A DNA stretch of 19,793 nucleotides, from positions 1 through 19,793 of the forward strand of contig CABRZC010000032.1 of NCBI GenBank assembly GCA_902475375.1, in the 5' to 3' direction. Every line of letters starts with the position of its first letter. Within the stretch, counting starts at the first letter, position 1. Shown piece by piece: positions 14,201-19,620 of the stretch. The notes under the pieces were generated by a model. The model was given only the letters and a program-made list of their open reading frames with translations, did not search any database and was not told where the DNA came from. This DNA comes from an uncultured Collinsella sp. Its GTDB lineage: Bacteria > Actinomycetota > Coriobacteriia > Coriobacteriales > Coriobacteriaceae. The translations under genes and the position numbers were made by a program.

Positions 14201-15482
14201 CTTGGTTCCCACCAGTGCCGGTACCGTCGAGATGCTCAGCAAGTCTTCGGGCGATGTGCTCGGAAAGGTTTCGGTTGGTGCTGTTGTCAACTCCACCTGT
14301 GTGCTTTCGGCTGACGACAGCCATGCCTATCTAATCTCGCGCGACGGCAAGCTGCACGTCTTGGCGATTTCTGATGGCGACTCACGCGATGCGGATGCCG
14401 CTTCGCTTATTACCGAGGAGCGTGTGGTCGACCTTGGCCTTACGGGATGTGCATGCGTGCCTACGACGACGTATGATGGCAAGCTGATTGTTGGCGGCGA
14501 GGTTGCTGGCGGCTCTGCGCTGGCGATTATTGATCCGGCCAACAACTTTGCCAAGACGCTGGTTTCGTCTGCTGATGGCACTGCGCTTCCTGCTGGCGGC
14601 ATCAAGGGCGCTCCGCTCGTAAGTGTCCAGGGCGAAGACGCGTATGTCTACTTCACGGTTAACTACGGCGAGAGCCCTGATTTCGTTAACTACACCTCAG
14701 GCGGTGGCGTATATCGTTACAAGTTGGGTGACGCTGAGGCTTCTGGTGTGTTTAGCGCAACGGGCCACTACAACTTCTGTGACTCGCCAATCGCTTGTGA
14801 TGCCCAGGGCAACTTGTACTACATTAACGACTCTGGCACGCTGTTTAAGCTGAATGCTGGCGTTAAGGTTTCGTTTAGCGCTGGCGAGGGGTCCAAGGTC
14901 GATTTTCAGACTACGGCCGCCAACGGCTCTATCGCCAAGCCTGCCGATCCGACGCGCGAAGGCTACACCTTCGCTGGTTGGTATACCGACGAGGCCTGTA
15001 CGGAGGCATATGACTTTAGCGTTGCGGTGACGGCTGATATGACGCTGTATGCCAAGTGGATCAAGAATGCTGTTAACCCTGGTGGTAACGGTGGCTCTGG
15101 CTCCGCTGGCGGCAACGGCGGTTCGGGTAATGCCGGTGCTGGTTCTGGCTCCGGTAACGGCACAAACGGCCAGCAGGCTGGCGGTGCTGTTGCTCCGGGT
15201 AAGAAGCCGGTGTCGTCTACCACGACTACGACCGAGACCAAGGACGATAAGGATTCCAAGAAGAAATCCGATAAGTCCGGCAAGAAGGACAAGAAGTCCG
15301 GCAAGAAGGATGACAAGTCCGGCAAGTCCGACACGGGCGCGTCTGCAGCGACCACTGCCAAGAAGTCCGCTGCGGCTCCCTCGCAGCAGTCTGGCTTCAA
15401 TCCGCTCGCCATCGCTGGCGTGGCGGCTGGCGTGATCGGTCTCGCCGTCATCGGCGTGTTCGTGTTCACCAAGCGCCGGTAG
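8280..15482 (+). CDS. giant multidomain surface protein with three DUF4430 domains and a beta-propeller, B12-regulated
   Basis: This is a 2400-residue protein. In order: signal peptide (hydrophobic 27-39, likely cut near A47); Ala/Asp/Gly-rich low-complexity segment to about 140; seven Ig-like repeats at about 142-914 (pattern GDTL..., YxWxx, IxGATxxTLTVT, GKYLKV); a region to about 1416 with atrophied bacterial Ig-type domains (for example SVTSNLTLPY, VTLTATVSF). Then come three DUF4430 domains at about 1417-1538, 1540-1660 and 1661-1772, two with YWQxFxNG plus VGAGNYxLxAGD. A PQQ-like beta-propeller follows (about 1800-2193), one InlB/Flg_new repeat (EGYTFAGWYTDEACTEAYDF), a Gly- and Lys-rich stalk and a C-terminal membrane helix ending in KRR. 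No LPXTG motif precedes the helix. AGGAG at 8271-8275 supports the ATG at 8280 (or 8286). DUF4430 is related to the C-terminal domain of transcobalamin and intrinsic factor; with the riboswitch, extracellular corrinoid binding is a reasonable inference. Confidence 0.93.
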   Translation: MDMFEDECQRASWRRHGAIARGVAKRGLVAFLAFAMAFGTTPAQLWAEGAEGIAEAVAQAATGGEGAAAYEGTAAADTGANDAAVEDGTGTSDAAAGQGTTSGAAKGDDAAGDAADSGSSTAMPAVASEQGEPKAAAASATTLSSVARVCIQDTKDENYSYSTKSGALNAGDTLWANMYDKDEDDYYSSAYSVSNPGTWTYTWLAGTTRASSNVADYTEVVGHEQSLTVTAAMEGKYFICKVTADGKDYYGPSVSDGSGINANFIPGPVLGAGQMELSSVKLSSDTPSIGDTLTATPYKDWSSPAGSDAKVTYTWSASTSQSSGFTKIEGATGASLTVTDDLEGKYIKVEATAGVNTVSKTTSSKVKQAGAVEISAVSIINTKDNTSVFAVGDTAKARAKEKGGAYGAFVDASKLNYQWQCSDTKSGTYTDIAGATGETLELTDALGGKYLKCKVSSKIGSSSLTNSTGALVAAAGSINVTSVTMSPTSGKVEVGSTITATAKVGSTDVTTDSHVTWQWYKGTSRYASSCNTPIEGETGSTLTATAALKGYYVVAKANGGYGEQKPYYAAGPVSVAGQVELYDVQFEGSPATNGVHVGDTLKTKVRKKDGSNYSYIERTDNVTYQWQYANTSSSYDSAYTDIPGATKATYTVDAVYAGKYLRVNVTSENTVFSTQKKSSYGTQSVAPLGPVTLKGQYKLAGIELADKNVTLSVGSKITPSVQVPGSWSGSTKDVPDDAELTMAWYAKGEGDADWTELTDGIDTTDGSLTISDALVGKRIKVTASALDNTVEWVSSDSVTAAGEYNLLRVTTTPQINSDSIHLVSGDSVKATAQAKRADGSTTNGIDVTDQATVVWYAADDAKASAADWTLLPDMSGATATVSASAAGKYLKAVATSGSSTVELVSANPVIAAGSLEAAVQKLNDANKQIAVDYSAKGGNVNDALKAQLADLGFTDIDVKVSEGGVAFNAEDDKATVGISDAQDKTNGDVTFFFIDPNDYTGYNIDGLRSAEVVFELSRGDETEYYQPSKTVQVAWDEARVQQMLDDAAEQIAIGYASGDSAESVTSNLTLPYRAGSKSKFEVEWKSSDGDVIWPSGYGWDDYTGKVTRFSSDRTVTLTATVSFVSGGPSDVKGAHDFTVTVKGDPEKVAADKKALQEKVDAAFTYDNIKYSGTDAVANKDGLTADLQMPRTSTLNIDGKYYKVEYSASTDDITFNGYKGTVYQPLPGKEAAKTKITLTVTDKSNAEVTASKTLDFAISPQDQGELDAELSLMEKAKAGYAAAILNGQDANAVSADMHAFQKAYLDADGNLAWSYNKTTTDSTSLGIVPEDLPGYDAMSGQDWRLFKSSNSSIVSAENLKVTQPQYNTKVVVSSRLTSEKYARYAERYPDNATYAKLANQDVSATLTVVGTSGQNSPEVTATCSVIGVDAKGKQQTWAAASQYTLKNGSTAADLSEELFKQAGLKADYDPNGSWGWVLNSITSPFDADRTLAYDHATGAYWQLFINGVAASVGAGNYKLEAGDSVVWCYSKCGDAAPTDQLSVSCTVVGQDASGAQQTWAQPTTSLVEEGATAADLSEQVFKQVGIGADTGTGSYGWFLNSLTSPFEKNVTLSTEQVNESTWKYWQFFVNGKMANVGAGNYTLKAGDEIAWVYGSDGTMPGQVSVSMEIIGKKDDKAQRWTDPSKQVFVGGTTIKDATAAYFDALGIKSEMYDQLGFWGVHSLVSPLDGTKLAGAWSYFVNGVPGSQLDSDYVLKSRDKIVWAYAAGDTVPNPDEVVVNPSAPRPTDWKSDWDGKSNAAVENVSTPTGALASSWTFDWKAYSGSAYPNASEPIVVNGNVYLAVNKRLLKIDAKSGKVLAESNLKTAVGYTSRPIYANGLVIVPLDGGAVQALTADALTTVWVTDSVSETAQSNSQLTIDGNYLYVGTVDVDYGKGTYNNGHLTRINILTGAVSWQHVNADEGYYWTGATVGDDFVLVPTSAGTVEMLSKSSGDVLGKVSVGAVVNSTCVLSADDSHAYLISRDGKLHVLAISDGDSRDADAASLITEERVVDLGLTGCACVPTTTYDGKLIVGGEVAGGSALAIIDPANNFAKTLVSSADGTALPAGGIKGAPLVSVQGEDAYVYFTVNYGESPDFVNYTSGGGVYRYKLGDAEASGVFSATGHYNFCDSPIACDAQGNLYYINDSGTLFKLNAGVKVSFSAGEGSKVDFQTTAANGSIAKPADPTREGYTFAGWYTDEACTEAYDFSVAVTADMTLYAKWIKNAVNPGGNGGSGSAGGNGGSGNAGAGSGSGNGTNGQQAGGAVAPGKKPVSSTTTTTETKDDKDSKKKSDKSGKKDKKSGKKDDKSGKSDTGASAATTAKKSAAAPSQQSGFNPLAIAGVAAGVIGLAVIGVFVFTKRR
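8703..11020 (+). repeat. seven divergent Ig-like repeats inside the giant surface protein gene
   Basis: Seven protein repeats of about 97-130 residues begin near residues 142, 275, 372, 478, 579, 697 and 804 of the protein. Each has an opening beta-strand (ELSSVKL, VEISAVSI, INVTSVTM, VELYDVQF and so on), GDTL or a variant, a W-containing strand (YTWSA, YQWQC, WQWYK), an IxGAT turn and GKYLKV or a variant, ending in a short AGx linker. DNA identity between copies is low, so these are old duplications. They probably form a rigid stalk. Confidence 0.75.
15273..15326 (+). repeat. 21-base tandem repeat encoding a Lys-rich stalk
   Basis: Units of AAGTCCGGCAAGAAGGA start at 15273 and 15294 with a partial third at 15315, period 21 bases, encoding KSGKKD-type repeats. 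Such arrays can change copy number by slippage without breaking the frame, since the period is a multiple of three. The stretch lies between the Gly-rich linker and the membrane anchor. Confidence 0.65.
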
Positions 15483-15491
15483 GTGAGGGCT

Positions 15492-16367
15492 GTGTCCAGT
15501 AAGCCTCAGGACGCCGAGTCCAAGCAGCCCGACTCGTCGTTCATCCAGCTTGACGATGTAAAGCAAAAGGGCGCCGCTTCGGCGGCGTCCGCCCCTCGGC
15601 GCAAGGCACTTGTTGGCGTTCTGACAGCCGCCTGCACCGTTTTGATCGTTGTGTCGCTAGGCTTTGTCCAACCTTCTTCCAGCGGTGCTTGGTCCATCGA
15701 TTGGATCACTCGGGCCGTGGCGGGGAAGAGCGTTGCCGACTCTGGCTCTGCTGCCTCTCACAAGACAGAGGCGGGTTCCTCGTCTTCTGGTGCCGTGGAC
15801 TCTGAATCCAAGGAGTCGGATGAATCGGAATCCAAGGACGATTCCGAGTCTTCGGACAAGGACTCGAAAAAGGATTCGAGGGAGAAGAAGTCCGAAGGCA
15901 AGGGCGGCAAGAAGTCCAGCAACACGTCTGCCGGACAGGGCTCCGAATCCGCCGGTGGATCGAGCTCTTCTTCGGGCGGTGGCTCGGCGACCGGTGGTGG
16001 GTCTGCATCCAACAGCGGCAACGCCTCTGCGGGCAATCAGGGCGGCTCGCAGCAGCCTGGCTACGTCACGGTGACGGTCTCGGTCACATCGAGTGCCGTA
16101 GGCAATCCTGTGTCTTCTGGCGGTACGTTCACCTTCAATAAGGGCGCTACGGCCTACGATGCCCTGTGCGCTCTGGGCCTTTCCGTGAATGCTCACGGCT
16201 CGTCGTATGGCACGTATGTCGCCGCCATTGGCGGCTTGGCCGAGAAGGAGCACGGCGGCACGAGTGGCTGGATGTACTCCGTTAACGGTGTGGCGCCCAA
16301 CACGGCGTGCAGCAATTATGTCTTATCCAACGGCGATCGTGTCGTCTGGTATTACGTAACGGGCTAA
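15492..16367 (+). CDS. membrane-anchored DUF4430 domain protein
   Basis: This is a 291-residue protein. A polar cytoplasmic N-terminus of about 37 residues leads into one membrane helix (KALVGVLTAACTVLIVVSLG, about 38-57). A long Ser/Asp/Glu/Lys-rich then Gly/Ser-rich stalk follows (about 65-185), and one DUF4430 domain forms the C-terminus (about 190-291), ending with GWMYSVNG and SNGDRVVWYYVTG. This is the type II opposite of the giant protein's C-terminal anchor; both would display DUF4430 outside. I chose the GTG at 15492 because AGGTGAGG lies just before it; the in-frame GTG at 15483 directly follows the previous stop and lacks an SD. The tight spacing puts it under the same cobalamin riboswitch. 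A corrinoid-handling role, perhaps passing ligand from the giant protein toward a transporter, is inferred; no transporter gene is in the window. Confidence 0.88.
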   Translation: MSSKPQDAESKQPDSSFIQLDDVKQKGAASAASAPRRKALVGVLTAACTVLIVVSLGFVQPSSSGAWSIDWITRAVAGKSVADSGSAASHKTEAGSSSSGAVDSESKESDESESKDDSESSDKDSKKDSREKKSEGKGGKKSSNTSAGQGSESAGGSSSSSGGGSATGGGSASNSGNASAGNQGGSQQPGYVTVTVSVTSSAVGNPVSSGGTFTFNKGATAYDALCALGLSVNAHGSSYGTYVAAIGGLAEKEHGGTSGWMYSVNGVAPNTACSNYVLSNGDRVVWYYVTG

Positions 16368-16389
16368 ATGCCTCGACATAACACGCCAA

Positions 16390-16428
16390 ACGGGCGGTTC
16401 GGACAAACATCCGAGCCGCCCGTCTTTA
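16390..16428 (+). terminator. intrinsic terminator of the DUF4430 operon
   Basis: A 14-bp stem (16390-16403 with 16410-16423, one G-T pair) closes a CAAACA loop, followed by CTTTA. It begins 23 bases after the stop codon of the second DUF4430 gene. The T-run is short, but the stem is very stable. Confidence 0.65.
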
Positions 16429-16480
16429 TGCGAATGGGACGCAGTTTCTCGCCTCGTACACCTTCCTCGGCAGGCTCTGC

Positions 16481-16518
16481 AAACAAAAAACCGGTCGGAA
16501 CGAGAATTCCAACCGGTT
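16481..16518 (-). terminator. intrinsic terminator of the first GtrA-family gene
   Basis: AACCGGTCGGAA (16489-16500) pairs with TTCCAACCGGTT (16507-16518) with one mismatch and a 6-base loop. On the minus strand the run TTTTGTTT follows. It lies 27 bases behind the stop codon of the gene ending at 16545 and faces the terminator of the plus-strand operon. Confidence 0.65.
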
Positions 16519-16544
16519 ATACCTTCAAGCAAATGTCGAACAAA

Positions 16545-16952
16545 CTACGACTGTGCGCCCTCGAGGAATAAGCGACGGCTAAAGTAGTTGTACCAGGTGA
16601 CCAAGAACGTTGCGATTGCCTTCATGGCCTGGTAGCCGATGCTCAAAAACGTGACGCCCACAAACATGTACAGGTCGTTGAGGCCCAAACCAATCACCGA
16701 CAGGATGGTGAAGATCGTGAACTCGCGCTTGCGGCTCATGCCCTCACGGTGGTCGAACACGTACTTCATGCTGAGCCAGTAGTTGACCACGACGGACGTG
16801 GTAAACGAGATCGTGGTGCTCATCAAAAAGTCGAGGTGGAACAGCTCGACGAGCGCAATGAGCATACCCCAGTCGATGCCAAAGGAGATAAGACCAACGA
16901 CAGCGAACTTGAGGAATTGCTTGGTATGAGGTTGTGCCAGTGCCTTGCGCAC
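16545..16952 (-). CDS. GtrA-family four-helix membrane protein, copy 1
   Basis: This is a 135-residue protein of the GtrA family, small membrane proteins tied to transfer of lipid-linked sugars in cell-surface polysaccharide or teichoic acid-type glycosylation. Four hydrophobic helices are visible (FAVVGLISFGIDWGMLIAL, TTISFTTSVVVNYWL, FTIFTILSVIGLGLNDLYMF, AIATFLVTWYNYFSR). The family-type loop SMKYVFDHREGMSRKREF lies between helices 2 and 3. I start it at the GTG at 16952, since VRKALAQ there lines up with MQKLLAQ of its neighbour and GGATGTGA precedes it. The open frame extends to a TTG at 17033, but that extension is Arg/Ser/Cys-rich with no SD. Its exact sugar or lipid partner cannot be read from context. 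Confidence 0.82.
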   Translation of the reverse strand: MRKALAQPHTKQFLKFAVVGLISFGIDWGMLIALVELFHLDFLMSTTISFTTSVVVNYWLSMKYVFDHREGMSRKREFTIFTILSVIGLGLNDLYMFVGVTFLSIGYQAMKAIATFLVTWYNYFSRRLFLEGAQS

Positions 16953-17104
16953 GTAATCACATCCAATGCGTTGACGAATCGAGCAACGAGATACTTTAGA
17001 GCTTTTGCATGGGAAACGTAAGGTCTTTGGCAAGAACTATACGAACTCGCCAAATATTCAAGAGGCAATCCGCAAACGTTGCAAATCTTGCCGTAAACGA
17101 GCAA

Positions 17105-17148
17105 GGCCCACGAACAACGCAGCGCTCGACGCGCGTCGTCCGTGGGCC
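17105..17148 (-). terminator. probable terminator behind the second GtrA-family gene
   Basis: GGCCCACG (17105-17112) pairs perfectly with CGTGGGCC (17141-17148) with further internal pairing possible. On the minus strand it lies 25 bases behind the stop codon and is followed by TTGCTCGTTT, a poor T-run. Between this hairpin and the start of the first GtrA gene (16953-17104) I see only the short MQKL relic described in the findings. Confidence 0.4.
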
Positions 17149-17172
17149 CCGTAGTGCAACGAGGAGGCCGGG

Positions 17173-17568
17173 CTACTTGGTTTGCTCGCCCTCCAGGAAG
17201 ATCTTGCGCGTTACAAAGTTGTAGACCATGACCAGCGCGGTAGCGCAAATCTTTGCGATATTGGCCTCGAGGCCCAGGCCGGCGTTGAGGGCCAGCACGA
17301 TGCCATCGTTGAGCGCCAGGCCAATAACGGACAGCACGACAAAGATGATGAACTCGCGGCGGCGGCTCATGCCCTCCTTGTGTGCAAACACGTACTTCAT
17401 GCTCGCGACGTAGTTAAAGATGAGCGAGACGATAAAGCCACTGGTGTTGGCGATCAGGATATTGAGGCCCAGGCCGTAGTGGAGCAGATTCATGATGCCA
17501 AAGTCGATGACGGTGGCAATGACGCCGACGACGCCAAACTTCATGATCTGCGCAAGGAGCTTTTGCAT
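17173..17568 (-). CDS. GtrA-family four-helix membrane protein, copy 2
   Basis: This is a 131-residue GtrA-family protein with four membrane helices (FGVVGVIATVIDFGIMNLL, NTSGFIVSLIFNYVA, FIIFVVLSVIGLALNDGIV, AKICATALVMVYNFVTRKI). It is a clear paralogue of the gene at 16545: both share SMKYVF, EGMSRxREF, LSVIGLxLND and a C-terminal FLEG. I start it at the ATG at 17568 (MQKLLAQ) because AAGGCAGGT lies just before it; the frame is open back to 17640, but that part is Pro/Arg-rich and overlaps the intergenic palindrome. It follows the fructose-bisphosphatase gene by about 80 bases on the same strand and could be read from that promoter, since no strong terminator separates them. Confidence 0.85.
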   Translation of the reverse strand: MQKLLAQIMKFGVVGVIATVIDFGIMNLLHYGLGLNILIANTSGFIVSLIFNYVASMKYVFAHKEGMSRRREFIIFVVLSVIGLALNDGIVLALNAGLGLEANIAKICATALVMVYNFVTRKIFLEGEQTK

Positions 17569-17585
17569 GGTACCTGCCTTAGGGT

Positions 17586-17599
17586 GGCGCCGCGGCGCC
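17586..17599. repeat. 14-base GC palindrome between fbp and a GtrA gene
   Basis: GGCGCCGCGGCGCC is a perfect palindrome lying 18 bases before the GtrA start. A small CCCCG/CGGGG hairpin (17633-17646) sits right behind the fbp stop. Neither is followed by a T-run on the minus strand, so they may slow readthrough or stabilise the upstream message instead of terminating cleanly. Confidence 0.35.
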
Positions 17600-17646
17600 G
17601 TGGGGATGACAAACTCAGCAAGTTTAGCCAATCCCCGCAAGCGGGG

Positions 17647-19563
17647 CTAGGCGCGCTCCTCGATAGCACCGTTTCTATATGACTCGAGCAGCTGGCGCAG
17701 GTCCTGGATTTGGCTGCGGATCTTGGCGCCAGTATCGGTGTCGCTCACCATACGGCGCCGGTCGGCCTCGTCAAAGCGGTTTGTCTCGCTTTCGATGTCG
17801 ATGTTGCGGGTGAGCGCCTCGGCAACGGTGGTAAAGGCCTGGTGCGACTTGAGGCGGCATCCGCGCGAGCTCGAGATAAGCGTGTAGCCGGCGATGCCCG
17901 TTTTGGGATGGTAGGCGCGACAGAAGCCGCCGTCGATGACCAGCAACTTGCCGTTGGCGCGGATGGGCTGCTCGCCCTTGGTGGTTTTGACCGGGGTATG
18001 GCCGTTGATGATGTGGCCCGTCGGCGAGCAGGCCATGGGGGCGACGCCAAACTCGCGCATGATGTCGTCGCAAACGGACGAGGACGTGGTGAGCGTATAG
18101 TACGGGTCCATCGGCTCGACCCACGTGCTCTTGTCGGCGATGTAGGCGCGCTCGAACGTGCGCACCACGCGTCCGCTGGCGGGTGAGTTAAAGCCAATCC
18201 ACAGGTACCACATCCAGTCGAGGGCATCGCGGTCGCCGACGCGCCAGGCGCGGCGGGCGATATGGTCGCAAAAATCAAAATAATCGCGGCCGGCGTGCCA
18301 GGTGCCCAGGCAGTTCATGCTGCTAAAGGTGCCGTCTTCGTTGAGCGGTACGCAGCCGTGGAACAGCAGATTCCCGTTGGCGACCTTATACAGGGAGCCG
18401 TGGGTATAGAGGAAATCGATGTGGCGATGCAGGTGATCGGCGGTGACAAACTCGGATACGAGTTTGTCGATGATGTGCTGTTCCTCGGGCGTGAGCGTGT
18501 AGGGGTCCGCCGGATCGACGGTGGGGAAGTCGTCGGTCGTGAGCGGCCATACGCTGCCGTCGGCAAGCGTGACCGTGCCGGCGTCGTGATCGATCTTGTC
18601 GAGCAGCAGGCGGTCGGCCATATCGAACTCGGGGTGGCGCTGGATAATCTGGCCCTCGAGCTTAAAAAGCAGGACGTTAATAGCCTTGATCAGCGGGCTG
18701 ATGGACTCGCCGGCGGTATAGGTGGCGTCGGCGAAGGCGACAAGCTCGCGCAGCGAGATGCCATAGTCGTTCTCGAGAATCTCGTAGTTGTCGTAGCGCA
18801 GGTTGTTGCGCAGTACCGTGGCGATGCAGGCGGGCTCGCCGGCAGCGGCACCCATCCACAGCAGGTCGTGGTTGCCCCACTGAATATCGAGCGAATGATA
18901 GGTGAGCAGGCAGTCCATAATCTTGGCCGCGCCGCCACCGCGATCGAAGATGTCGCCCACCAAGTGCAGGTGGTCGACGGCGAGGCGCTTGATGAGCGAG
19001 GCGAGTGACTCGATAAAGTCGTCGGCGCTGGCGGTCTCTAAGATGGATTCGATAATGCGCTCGTGATAACGCACGCGGTAGTTGTTCTCGTCTGGATGCG
19101 TGTGCAGCAACTCGTCGATGATGTAGGCGTAATCGCGCGGGATGGCCTTACGTACCTTAGAGCGGGTATAGCGGCTCGAAAGCGAGCGGGCAACCACGAT
19201 GAGCTGGTCGAGCATGGTCTTGTACCAGGTGGGCGAGTCCTCGCGCCGGCTGCGGACAAGATCGATCTTCTCGCGCGGATAGTAGATGAGCGTGCACAGC
19301 TCGCCCTTTTCGCCAAAGGAGAGCGTGTCGCTAAAGATTTCGTCGACATGCTCACGCACGACGCCCGAGCAGTTGTTGAGGATGTGCATAAAGGCTTCGT
19401 ACTCGCCATGCACATCGCTCATAAAATGCTCGGTGCCCTTGGGCAGGTTGAGGATGGCCGAGAGGTTGATGATCTCGGTGAATGCGGATTGCTCGGTGGG
19501 GAACTGTCTCGACAGCAGGCGCAGATACTTGAAGTCTTGCGGATTGCGATCGAATGCGACCAT
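17647..19563 (-). CDS. fbp: fructose-1,6-bisphosphatase class 3
   Basis: This is a 638-residue enzyme of the Firmicutes-type class 3 FBPase family (B. subtilis Fbp is about 670 residues). It removes the 1-phosphate of fructose-1,6-bisphosphate in gluconeogenesis, in the cytosol. The calcineurin-type metal motifs are all present: SDVHGE (D50, H52), GDIFDRG (D204, D207, R208) and GNHDLLW (N231, H232, D233). The late motif INGHTPVKTTKGEQP and VIDGGF follow near the C-terminus. The ATG at 19563 has GGAAGGTG just before it; the frame stays open to 19788 only because the leader lacks stops. A perfect inverted repeat lies 28 bases upstream of the start and may control expression. It may be co-transcribed with the GtrA gene behind it. 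Confidence 0.95.
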   Translation of the reverse strand: MVAFDRNPQDFKYLRLLSRQFPTEQSAFTEIINLSAILNLPKGTEHFMSDVHGEYEAFMHILNNCSGVVREHVDEIFSDTLSFGEKGELCTLIYYPREKIDLVRSRREDSPTWYKTMLDQLIVVARSLSSRYTRSKVRKAIPRDYAYIIDELLHTHPDENNYRVRYHERIIESILETASADDFIESLASLIKRLAVDHLHLVGDIFDRGGGAAKIMDCLLTYHSLDIQWGNHDLLWMGAAAGEPACIATVLRNNLRYDNYEILENDYGISLRELVAFADATYTAGESISPLIKAINVLLFKLEGQIIQRHPEFDMADRLLLDKIDHDAGTVTLADGSVWPLTTDDFPTVDPADPYTLTPEEQHIIDKLVSEFVTADHLHRHIDFLYTHGSLYKVANGNLLFHGCVPLNEDGTFSSMNCLGTWHAGRDYFDFCDHIARRAWRVGDRDALDWMWYLWIGFNSPASGRVVRTFERAYIADKSTWVEPMDPYYTLTTSSSVCDDIMREFGVAPMACSPTGHIINGHTPVKTTKGEQPIRANGKLLVIDGGFCRAYHPKTGIAGYTLISSSRGCRLKSHQAFTTVAEALTRNIDIESETNRFDEADRRRMVSDTDTGAKIRSQIQDLRQLLESYRNGAIEERA

Positions 19564-19590
19564 GAAACACCTTCCGATGGGGCTGGTAAA

Positions 19591-19620
19591 ACTGATAAAC
19601 AGCGTCAAACGTTTATCAGT
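19591..19620 (-). promoter_or_regulatory. perfect inverted repeat in the fbp leader, candidate operator
   Basis: ACTGATAAAC (19591-19600) and GTTTATCAGT (19611-19620) form a perfect 10-bp inverted repeat with a 10-base centre, 28 bases from the fbp start. On the minus strand the distal arm contains GATAAA, which with TCGAAA 17 bases earlier could be the -10 and -35 of the promoter, so a bound regulator would block RNA polymerase. It could instead act as an RNA hairpin in the leader. Confidence 0.55.

Noticed and set aside
15390..15482. LPXTG-type sortase anchor at the end of the giant protein
   Set aside because: A membrane helix and KRR tail are present, but no LPXTG or close variant precedes them.
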